Source: Selenomonadaceae bacterium (lineage in GTDB: Bacteria; Bacillota; Negativicutes; Selenomonadales; Selenomonadaceae). From it: a stretch of 11,438 bases of DNA. The first letter of the stretch is position 1; every line of letters starts with the position of its first letter. The stretch is from NCBI GenBank assembly GCA_017453765.1, contig JAFTEG010000036.1, positions 1 through 11,438 on the forward strand. Direction: 5' to 3'. The position numbers and the translations under genes were made by a program. The notes under the pieces are model-generated. The model did not search any database, was not told where the DNA came from, and saw only the letters and a program-made list of their open reading frames with translations. Of this stretch, positions 5,269 to 11,438 are shown one piece after another.

Positions 5269-7236
5269 ATGCGAACGCTGGCGATAGACCTTGAAACTTT
5301 CTGCGAATTGGACATTAAAAAAGTAGGTACGTACAAATACGCTGAAAACTGCGAAATTCTCATTTGCGCGTACGCCTTTGATGACGAGCCGGTAAAAGTT
5401 ATCGATATCGCCTGCGGAGAACAATTCCCTACGGACTTTGTGCAAGCCCTTTTTGACGCTGACGTTTTGAAGACCGCATATAACGCGCCTTTTGAAATGC
5501 AGGTGTTGGGAAAATATTTCAATAAAGCGATGGACACTTCGCAATGGGCTTGCACAATGGTTTTGGGATTGTCATTAGGACTTCCTGCAGGACTTGAACA
5601 AATTGGACGTGTTTTAGGGTTTGCCGAAAACAAACGCAAACTGGCGACAGGTACGCGGTTGATTAACTTCTTTTCAAAGCCGCGTACCGCGCCGACGCTT
5701 ATTCGCGGATTATTCGGCGACGTTATTCAGAATCGTAACTTGCCGCAACATAACACCGAAAAATGGAAACAGTTCAAGGAATACTGCAGGCAGGATGTTG
5801 AAACGGAGCGAGCAGTAAGAGACCGTTTAGCATTGTTCGTCCCTCCCGAATCAGAAAGGAAGTTATGGCAGTTGGATCAGCAGATAAATTCAAACGGCGT
5901 CTTGATAGATATGACGTTAGTTGACGGCGCACTTGCGATTGATTCTGCGATTAGAGAGGACGCCTTGTTACAAGGCAAAAACTTGACCGGCGGCAGAAAT
6001 ATTAACAGTAACGCGCAAATGCTTGATTGGATAGAGGATAAAGAGGGCTGGCGCCCTGCGAGTCTTGATAAAGAATCACGCGAAGAATTGAAAGGCGACA
6101 CGTTGACTTCGGAAGTGCAGGAATTTTTACAGCTGAAAGAAGTGCTTGCCAAAACCAGCGTTAAAAAATATCAAGCAATGAAGGACACGGCTTGCAGTGA
6201 CGGTAGGGCTAGAGGAATGTTTCAGTTTTACGGCGCTAATCGTACCGGGCGCTGGGCGGGACGGCATATTCAGCTACAAAACCTTCCGCAGAATCACCTT
6301 GACGACTTAGACATAGCACGCACTTACGTGAGAAAAGCCGACGCTATAGCGCTTGACCTTTTTTATGAAAATCCTTCCAACGTTTTATCCCAATTAATTC
6401 GGACGGCGTTTATAGCCGCCGAAGGTTGCCGATTTATCGTAGCTGACTTTTCAGCGATTGAAGCTCGGGTGATAGCGTGGCTGGCAAATGAAAAATGGCG
6501 AATGGAAGTATTTGCAAACGGCGGCGATATCTACTGCGCGTCGGCGTCTGAAATGTTCAAAGTTCCCGTTGAAAAGCACGGTGTTAATAAGGAATTACGC
6601 GCGAAAGGTAAGATCGCTGAACTTGCCTGTGGTTATAGCGGCGGTGTTTCTGCTCTTAAAGCTTTCGGCGCTGACAAAATGGGATTAACGGATTCTGAAA
6701 TGGAAAGCATTATAAAAAAATGGCGTGAATCAAGTCCGAACATTTGTAAGTTATGGCGTGACGTTGAAAACGCGGCTAAACGTGCAATTAAAACTGCTAA
6801 AAAAATTCTTCTTCCGAACAACATAGGATTTAGGCTTGAAACAGATTTTCTGTTTATAAAGTTGCCGAGCGGTAGAGAAATTGCCTATTACAAGCCTGCA
6901 GTTGTCAACGAAGACGACGAACGCGAATGTATAACCTACGAAGGCAGCATACAAGCCGCAGGAGGTTGGGGGACTAATCGGACGTGGGGCGGCAAGCTTG
7001 TAGAAAACATAGTGCAAGCTACGGCGAGAGATTGTTTAGCGGCGGCTATGCTTAGGATAGATGCCGCAGGGTACAAGATCGTAATGCACGTTCACGATGA
7101 AATTATCTGCGAAATGCCGTATGGAAAAGGCAGTCTTGAAGAAGTGATATCGATAATGAGTAAACCTTTGAACTGGGCGAAAGAATTACTTTTGACGGCG
7201 GACGGCTATGAAACTGAATACTACAAGAAAGATTAA
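5269..7236 (+). CDS. Phage DNA polymerase, family A, with 3'-5' exonuclease domain, 655 aa
   Basis: Two domains are visible. The N-terminal proofreading domain has Exo I (AIDLETF, D7 and E9), Exo II (NAPFEMQ, N72 onward) and Exo III (YCRQDVE, Y172 and D176). The polymerase domain has the TGRWAGR segment, motif A DFSAIEARV (catalytic D393), the O-helix region RAKGKIAELACGYSGG (R444 to G459; K448 and Y456 match the conserved Lys and Tyr) and motif C HVHDE (catalytic D610). All key residues are present, so it should be active. There is no 5'-3' exonuclease domain, as usual for phage replicases of this type. The ATG at 5269 is preferred over an in-frame TTG at 5251 because GGGAG at 5256-5260 lies 8 nt upstream. 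The gene sits between the SSB and primase-helicase genes, the core of the replisome. Confidence 0.95.
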   Translation: MRTLAIDLETFCELDIKKVGTYKYAENCEILICAYAFDDEPVKVIDIACGEQFPTDFVQALFDADVLKTAYNAPFEMQVLGKYFNKAMDTSQWACTMVLGLSLGLPAGLEQIGRVLGFAENKRKLATGTRLINFFSKPRTAPTLIRGLFGDVIQNRNLPQHNTEKWKQFKEYCRQDVETERAVRDRLALFVPPESERKLWQLDQQINSNGVLIDMTLVDGALAIDSAIREDALLQGKNLTGGRNINSNAQMLDWIEDKEGWRPASLDKESREELKGDTLTSEVQEFLQLKEVLAKTSVKKYQAMKDTACSDGRARGMFQFYGANRTGRWAGRHIQLQNLPQNHLDDLDIARTYVRKADAIALDLFYENPSNVLSQLIRTAFIAAEGCRFIVADFSAIEARVIAWLANEKWRMEVFANGGDIYCASASEMFKVPVEKHGVNKELRAKGKIAELACGYSGGVSALKAFGADKMGLTDSEMESIIKKWRESSPNICKLWRDVENAAKRAIKTAKKILLPNNIGFRLETDFLFIKLPSGREIAYYKPAVVNEDDERECITYEGSIQAAGGWGTNRTWGGKLVENIVQATARDCLAAAMLRIDAAGYKIVMHVHDEIICEMPYGKGSLEEVISIMSKPLNWAKELLLTADGYETEYYKKD

Positions 7237-7242
7237 AGGAGG
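7237..7242 (+). promoter_or_regulatory. Shine-Dalgarno site that fixes the start at 7250
   Basis: AGGAGG lies just after the polymerase stop (TAA 7234-7236) and 7 nt before ATG 7250. An in-frame ATG at 7208 lies inside the polymerase gene and would translate the site itself, so 7250 is the likely start. Confidence 0.85.
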
Positions 7243-7249
7243 TGAGAGA

Positions 7250-9682
7250 ATGGAAAAAATAATGCACGACGGACTTTTGAACATAAGTACCGGTTCAAGC
7301 CGCAAAACGAAGGTATGGAAACAAAAACAAATTTCTTGGTCGGCACTTTTGCAAAGATTAAGCACGACTAAACGCACGAATGAAACTCAAGCTGAATACT
7401 TCCGTTTAGGTAAAGTACGGCAAGATGAAATTAAAGACGTCGGCGGGTTTGTCGGCGGTGAACTGAAAGACGGCAGGCGCACGGCACTTACGACGATTAA
7501 CCGCCAAATTATCACGCTTGACGCCGATTTTGCAGGTGTAGGATTTTGGGACAAAGTAGCCTTAAATTTTGACAGTGCTATTTGCGCGTATTCGACGCAT
7601 AAGCATACACCGGAGAAACCGCGCTTGCGTTTGGTTATTCCGTTAGACCGCCCTGTTACACCGGACGAATATCAAGCGATTAGCCGTAAACTTGCAGAGG
7701 GTTTTGGCATTGATAACTTTGACGACACGACGTACCAGCCGCATAGGCTGATGTACTTTCCTTCAACGTCAAGCGACGCCGAATTTTTCTTTGAGTATCA
7801 AGACGGCGAATGGCTTTCTGCTGATTCGGTGCTTGCTGAATATGACGATTGGCAAGACCAAACAACGTGGGCGCGGTCTTCGCGTACGACTGAAAATCTT
7901 CATACGGTGATGAAAAAAGCAGGTGACCCGTTGGAGAAGAAAGGCATTATAGGTGCTTTTTGCCGCGCATACACAATTCAAGAAGTTATTGCTACATTTT
8001 TGCCCGACGTCTACGAAGAATGCGGCGAAAATCGCTACACGTACAGATTAGGGACAAGTTCCGGCGGCGCTATCGTTTACGAAGATAAATGGCTTTACTC
8101 TTTTCACGCTACCGATCCTTGCAGTTTGCAACTTTGTAACGCCTTCGATTTAATCAGAATACATAAGTTCGGCGTGCTTGACGAGGGCAAAAACATTGAG
8201 GACGTGAATAAATTGCCGTCACAAAATGAAGCATTGAAATTCTGCGCGAATGACAACAAGACAAAAATCCTTTTGACAGAGGAGAATCAGCGGGAAGTGC
8301 AAGCAGATTTCGACGTTGAAGAAGGTGAAGGGGATAACGAATGGCGGGCTAAACTGCAGATTAGCGAAAAGACGGGAAAAATCTTGCCTACACGTCAGAA
8401 TATCAGAACCATTTTGGAAAATGACCCGCGCATAAAAAATAGTTTTGGCTACGATTTATTTTCACAGCGCATTGCAGTTACACGGGGCTTATTTTGGAGA
8501 AAAGCTAATAATTCGGCGCCTTATTGGAATGACGGCGATGACGCGGAGATTAGGCACTACCTTGAGACGTACTACGGAATAGACAGCAAAATAAAAATTG
8601 AAGATGAAATTCTAATCATAGCTAACCGAAATTCTTTTCACCGCGTACGTGAATATTTGGAGAGTTTAGTTTGGGACGGCGAACCGCGCTTGAATACCTT
8701 TTTTATAGATTATCTCGGCGCTAAAGACAGCGAGTATATCCAAACCGTTACGCGAAAATGTTTGCTTGCCGCCGTTACACGGGTTATGCGTCCCGGCGTT
8801 AAATTTGACAATATGCTTGTGCTTATCGGCGCGCAGGGGATTGGTAAAAGCGAACTTCTTTCACGGCTCGGTAAAAAGTGGTTTTCTGATTCGCTTAGCG
8901 ATATGCAAGGCAAGGACGCTTATGAGGCTTTACGCGGCTATTGGATAATCGAAATTTCGGAATTGGAAGCGATGAAACGTAGCGAAGTGTCAGCGGTCAA
9001 GAAGTTTTTATCAAAAAAAGTTGACAGCTTTCGTGAATCCTACGGTAGGCGTACAAAGGATTTTCCGCGCCAATGCGTCTTTTTCGGCACTACTAATGAG
9101 AGAACGTTTCTTAAAGATCCTACCGGCAACCGTCGCTTTTATCCTATTTCTGTCGGCATAACGGAGCCTAAAAAATCGGTTTTCTTTGATGAAAACGTAG
9201 ACGCCGACATAGATCAGGTATGGGCAGAGGCTATGGCGGCTTATAAATCAGGAGAATCTTTGTGGATAGGACGGGAGTTAGAAAAGACCGCTAAAAAAGT
9301 ACAGAATCTGCACACCGAAGAAACGCCTTTACGCGGAGTTATCGAACAGTACCTTGACACGCCGATACCTAAAAATTGGTACAGTTTAAGCATACAACAA
9401 AGAGTGGAATACATACAAGGTAACGGCGATTTTGATTCGGCAGATGAAGTAGAAACAATGCGCCGCGATAGAGTCAGCGCGATTGAAATTTGGTGCGAAG
9501 TTCAGCGGGGAAATTTGCAAAAGTTGAATGCTTATGAGACTTCCAAAATAGTCACCGTGCTAAATACCCTTGATGATTGGATGCCTTATGAAAATAACGG
9601 TGAAGAACTTAATTTTGGTGCTATGTATGGATGTCAAAAAGCGTATGTGCGTAAGCTTGAGGGAAATGAAGATGAACTCTGA
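7250..9682 (+). CDS. VapE-family primase-helicase (AEP primase plus SF3-like ATPase), 810 aa
   Basis: The N-terminal part looks like an archaeo-eukaryotic-type primase: LDADF (D91, D93), then YSTHKHTPEKPRLRLVIPL with the S-x-H motif (S115, H117), and PHRLMYFPS. After a linker of about 150 residues with an acidic patch (DFDVEEGEGDNEW, 353-365) comes the virulence-associated-E ATPase domain. This has Walker A GAQGIGKS (K533), a Walker-B-like IIEISELEAM (E568, E571), the sensor region FFGTTNE (N616) and GNRRF (R628, R629), likely arginine fingers. A C-terminal helical domain ends near LNFGAMYGCQKAYV. It should unwind and prime the phage genome, replacing a separate DnaG and DnaB. Its end overlaps the next gene by 11 nt. 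The gene is intact. The family call is secure; primase activity is inferred from the motifs. Confidence 0.92.
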   Translation: MEKIMHDGLLNISTGSSRKTKVWKQKQISWSALLQRLSTTKRTNETQAEYFRLGKVRQDEIKDVGGFVGGELKDGRRTALTTINRQIITLDADFAGVGFWDKVALNFDSAICAYSTHKHTPEKPRLRLVIPLDRPVTPDEYQAISRKLAEGFGIDNFDDTTYQPHRLMYFPSTSSDAEFFFEYQDGEWLSADSVLAEYDDWQDQTTWARSSRTTENLHTVMKKAGDPLEKKGIIGAFCRAYTIQEVIATFLPDVYEECGENRYTYRLGTSSGGAIVYEDKWLYSFHATDPCSLQLCNAFDLIRIHKFGVLDEGKNIEDVNKLPSQNEALKFCANDNKTKILLTEENQREVQADFDVEEGEGDNEWRAKLQISEKTGKILPTRQNIRTILENDPRIKNSFGYDLFSQRIAVTRGLFWRKANNSAPYWNDGDDAEIRHYLETYYGIDSKIKIEDEILIIANRNSFHRVREYLESLVWDGEPRLNTFFIDYLGAKDSEYIQTVTRKCLLAAVTRVMRPGVKFDNMLVLIGAQGIGKSELLSRLGKKWFSDSLSDMQGKDAYEALRGYWIIEISELEAMKRSEVSAVKKFLSKKVDSFRESYGRRTKDFPRQCVFFGTTNERTFLKDPTGNRRFYPISVGITEPKKSVFFDENVDADIDQVWAEAMAAYKSGESLWIGRELEKTAKKVQNLHTEETPLRGVIEQYLDTPIPKNWYSLSIQQRVEYIQGNGDFDSADEVETMRRDRVSAIEIWCEVQRGNLQKLNAYETSKIVTVLNTLDDWMPYENNGEELNFGAMYGCQKAYVRKLEGNEDEL

Positions 9683-9968
9683 AAAGCAGATCGAGAAAAA
9701 ATTCTGCGACAAAGTTAAATCAATCGGCGGAATGGCGCTTAAGTTTATGGCGACTGCCTGTGCGGGAGTTCCTGACAGAATAGTTTTATTGCCGAATGGA
9801 AAAGTTTACTTTGTCGAGTTGAAACGCGAAGGCGGGCGCATTAGCGCTATTCAAAACATTATGTTTGAAAAATTTCAGAGATTAGGTTCACCGGTACGCA
9901 TAATCAGTACTGAAAAAATGATTGATGAATTTATCGCGGAGGTATGCGAAGATGTCACAAGTATTTAA
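9672..9968 (+). CDS. VRR-NUC domain nuclease, 98 aa
   Basis: A stand-alone VRR-NUC domain, a branch of the PD-(D/E)XK nucleases often encoded beside SNF2 helicases in phages. The core is GVPDRIVLLPNG (P34-D35), VYFVELKREGG (E49-x-K51) and the following SAIQ (Q61), all expected active-site positions. Family members act on branched or flapped DNA, so Holliday-junction or replication-fork processing is likely. The start is set at ATG 9672 because GAGGG (9659-9663) lies 8 nt upstream; the ATG at 9666 is too close to it. The gene overlaps the primase-helicase gene by 11 nt and the next gene by 17 nt, which suggests coupled translation of the three. Confidence 0.9.
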   Translation: MNSEKQIEKKFCDKVKSIGGMALKFMATACAGVPDRIVLLPNGKVYFVELKREGGRISAIQNIMFEKFQRLGSPVRIISTEKMIDEFIAEVCEDVTSI

Positions 9969-11346
9969 GCCGCGTCCTTATCAGACGTACGCTATAGAAA
10001 AAATAATCCATACTCCCGCCGTATGCTTAATGCTTGATATGGGAATGGGTAAAACTGTGGCAACTTTAACGGCGATTCAAGAATTGATGTTTGATAGGTT
10101 TGAGATAAAAAAAGTTTTGGTGATAGCGCCTTTGCGTGTAGCTGAGACGACGTGGCTTGATGAAAATGCAATTTGGGAGCATTTACATTTACGCGTTATT
10201 CCGGTGCTGGGTAGTTTGAAAAAACGTGTAGCCGCCTTGAATGCAGATGCCGACGTTTATGTCATTAACCGCGATAATGTTTGCTGGCTTGTCGACTATT
10301 ACCGAAAAGATTTTCCTTTTGATATGTTGGTGATTGATGAAAGTTCAAGCTTTAAAAATCCTTCCGCCAAAAGGTTTAAAGCTTTGCGGAAAATTCGCCC
10401 GTTGGTAAAAAAAGTTGTCGAACTTACGGGGACGCCCGCGCCTAACTCATTAATGGATTTATGGTCGCAGATTTACCTTTTGGATAAAGGCGAACGGTTA
10501 GGACATACACTCGGCGAATACCGCAGACATTACTTCACCGAAGGGGCAAGCAACGGACATATTGTCTACAACTGGAATTTGAAGAAAGGCGCGGACAAAG
10601 TCATTTACCGGAGGATATCGGATATCTGCATTTCAATGAAGGCGAATGATTATTTGTCCCTGCCGCCGGCAATAAACAACTACATAAAGGTTCCGCTTGA
10701 CAGTAAAGTTGCCGCCGATTATCAGCGTTTTGAAAAAGAATTGGTGCTTAATTTAGGCGACGGCGATTTGACGGCAACTTCAGCGGCGGTGCTTGCAAAT
10801 AAACTTCTGCAGTTTGCTAACGGTGCCGTCTATGATTCGGACGGAGTGGTTAGAAATATTCATTCCGCTAAACTTGACGCGCTTGAGGAGATTTGCGAAA
10901 CGGTAAATCAACCTATTTTGGTGTTTTACTGGTTTAAACATGATTTAGCGCGACTTATGAAAAGATTTCCGCAGGCAGTACGGTTAAATTCGGCAGAAGA
11001 CATAAGAAATTGGAATGAAGGAAAAATTTCAATGTTGCTTGCTCATCCTGCCGCCGCAGGACACGGCTTAAATCTGCAACACGGCGGCAACATAATTGTA
11101 TGGTACAGCTTGACTTGGTCGCTGGAATTGTATCAGCAGGCAAATAAGCGCTTGCATAGGAGCGGACAGCTTAAAACCGTTGTCATTCACCATTTAATTG
11201 CTGACAACACGATTGACAACACTGTAGTTAAAGTTTTGGCAGATAAAAATGCGCGGCAAGAGGATTTACTCTTCGCGCTGAAAGCTAGGATTAGGAGGTC
11301 AAAAACCCCACGCCTAAAGGCGGGGGCTTGTAAAAGCCCTGTTTGA
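9952..11346 (+). CDS. SNF2-family DEAD-like helicase with element-derived C-terminus, 464 aa
   Basis: Both RecA-like domains of a phage SNF2 ATPase are complete: RPYQ (8-11), motif I MGMGKT (K34), motif II VIDESSSFK (D129, E130), motif III LTGTPAPNS (158 onward), motif V AGHGLNLQHGG (369 onward) and motif VI QANKRLHRSGQ (R400, R403). It should translocate on duplex DNA and remodel protein-DNA or branched structures, probably with the VRR-NUC protein. The start is ATG 9952 with GGAGG at 9938-9942. Residues 1-449 read as phage sequence ending ALKARIRR, close to where relatives usually end. The last 15 residues, SKTPRLKAGACKSPV, are encoded by the adjoining IS200/IS605-like end, so the native stop has probably been replaced. 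Activity is likely kept because all motifs lie upstream. Confidence 0.92.
   Translation: MSQVFKPRPYQTYAIEKIIHTPAVCLMLDMGMGKTVATLTAIQELMFDRFEIKKVLVIAPLRVAETTWLDENAIWEHLHLRVIPVLGSLKKRVAALNADADVYVINRDNVCWLVDYYRKDFPFDMLVIDESSSFKNPSAKRFKALRKIRPLVKKVVELTGTPAPNSLMDLWSQIYLLDKGERLGHTLGEYRRHYFTEGASNGHIVYNWNLKKGADKVIYRRISDICISMKANDYLSLPPAINNYIKVPLDSKVAADYQRFEKELVLNLGDGDLTATSAAVLANKLLQFANGAVYDSDGVVRNIHSAKLDALEEICETVNQPILVFYWFKHDLARLMKRFPQAVRLNSAEDIRNWNEGKISMLLAHPAAAGHGLNLQHGGNIIVWYSLTWSLELYQQANKRLHRSGQLKTVVIHHLIADNTIDNTVVKVLADKNARQEDLLFALKARIRRSKTPRLKAGACKSPV
11293..11298 (+). promoter_or_regulatory. Shine-Dalgarno site with no gene behind it, at the insertion junction
   Basis: AGGAGG occurs within the last phage-derived codons of the helicase gene, and no start codon with an open frame follows at 5-10 nt; element-like sequence begins instead. 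In this operon most genes have such a site shortly before or after the previous stop, so it probably served the next phage gene, now displaced beyond the element. Confidence 0.45.
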
Positions 11347-11438
11347 CTAGCCTAAGTCTTAACTGACTACGTTACTTGCGAATATATAGTTACCTACGAG
11401 CGTAAATCCTAACTTGTAGCTCTAAGGGCAATGGTTAA
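11299..11438 (-). ncRNA. Candidate omegaRNA (TnpB guide RNA scaffold), partial
   Basis: In IS605/IS1341-type elements a noncoding RNA covers the 3' end of tnpB and the right end, then reads into flanking DNA, which becomes the guide. The minus strand here has the expected make-up: a short stem GACT/AGTC (11358 to 11345), a 6-bp hairpin GGGCTT-TTAC-AAGCCC (11339 to 11324) overlapping the terminal hairpin, and the element end at TTGAC. The overlap of AAGCCC with the terminal stem allows two alternative folds. The guide would start at 11297 and read into the helicase gene. Whether a tnpB gene exists lies outside the window, so this depends on the element being a TnpB type. Confidence 0.38.
11306..11326. 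repeat. Terminal bulged hairpin of the IS200/IS605-like end
   Basis: The + strand shows CCCC-A-CGCC (11306-11314), loop TAAA (11315-11318) and GGCGGGGG (11319-11326): eight base pairs with a single unpaired A, which is an unpaired T on the minus strand. Minus-strand transcripts would read the stem followed by five U (opposite 11301-11305), so it might also work as a terminator in that direction. Confidence 0.8.

Larger units (their letters stand above)
11298..11438 (-). mobile_element. Right end of an IS200/IS605-type element, partial
   Basis: On the minus strand the sequence runs into a GC-rich hairpin (CCCCCGCC, loop TTTA, GGCG-T-GGGG) followed by TTTTTGAC, then phage sequence. IS200/IS605 elements carry subterminal imperfect palindromes whose stem has an extrahelical T on the 3' arm, recognised by the TnpA transposase, with a cleavage tetra- or pentanucleotide outside. 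TTGAC is of the kind used as such a site. The asymmetry of the T bulge sets the orientation: the element's top strand is the minus strand and its interior continues beyond 11438. No terminal inverted repeats or target duplication are expected in this family. No transposase frame is visible in the 140 nt shown; all three minus-strand frames close by stops at 11437, 11424 and 11411. The alternative is a non-autonomous palindrome-ended relative. Confidence 0.68.

Noticed and set aside
5143..5639. Minus-strand open frames of 133 and 162 codons over the SSB end and polymerase start
   Set aside because: Serine-rich runs are the complement of the acidic SSB tail; the region is fully explained by two conserved + strand genes.
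10610..10630. Repeated GGATATC as a possible regulatory repeat in the helicase gene
   Set aside because: Two 7-bp direct copies only, within conserved coding sequence; easily chance.
11306..11340. Hairpin after the helicase as the operon terminator
   Set aside because: On the + strand the stem is followed by CTTGTAAAAG rather than a T-run. Its bulged T on the minus strand and flanking TTGAC fit an IS200/IS605 end better.
11409..11438. C-terminal end of a TnpB protein on the minus strand
   Set aside because: All three minus-strand frames are closed within about 30 nt of the window edge and no conserved TnpB motif can be seen, so no coding call is made.

Overview
The window is the early and DNA-replication region of a tailed-phage or prophage genome. 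All eleven confident protein genes lie on the + strand, tightly packed, mostly with strong AGGAGG Shine-Dalgarno sites. The family set (DUF3102, DUF2800, DUF2815/Enc34-type SSB, family A polymerase, VapE-type primase-helicase, VRR-NUC, SNF2 helicase) is the one known from siphophages and prophages of Bacillota. Composition is moderate in GC and fits that phylum. A Negativicutes host is possible, but this is only an impression and the sequence does not prove it.

Layout. Positions 1-177 hold the 3' end of a Cro/CI-like XRE regulator. Positions 235-1723 hold three small proteins of unknown function, each with its own strong ribosome binding site, and a dyad-rich gap at 529-627. Positions 1724-1881 are a short AT-rich intergenic region with a possible 18-codon leader peptide. 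From 1882 a near-continuous replication cassette runs to 11346: a DUF3102 coiled-coil protein, a small linker-rich protein, a Cas4/RecB-like DUF2800 nuclease, an SSB, a DNA polymerase with 3'-5' exonuclease, an AEP primase-SF3-like helicase, a VRR-NUC nuclease and an SNF2-type helicase. Junctions are 1-33 nt gaps or overlaps of 4, 11 and 17 nt, so a polycistronic, partly translationally coupled operon is likely.

How the genes work together. The primase-helicase can open and prime DNA, the SSB coats single strands and the polymerase copies them. The DUF2800 nuclease, VRR-NUC and SNF2 helicase supply end-processing, junction-processing or remodelling functions. The DUF3102 protein and its neighbour may be DNA-binding or scaffold factors; their C-termini look related to each other.

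The right edge (about 11298-11438) is not phage sequence. It looks like the right end of an IS200/IS605-type element on the minus strand: a GC-rich hairpin with an extrahelical T, followed by TTTTTGAC. It joins the SNF2 gene so that the last 15 codons of the reading frame are element-derived, and it lies directly against an AGGAGG site that probably served the next phage gene. If the element is a TnpB type, the minus-strand RNA ending here would be its omegaRNA, with a guide read from the helicase gene. The other notable signal is a pair of strong palindromes (24 bp and 14 bp) 8 bp apart inside the DUF3102 gene. I saw no clearly new multi-gene system; the cassette is a recognisable phage replication module with several unexplained details.
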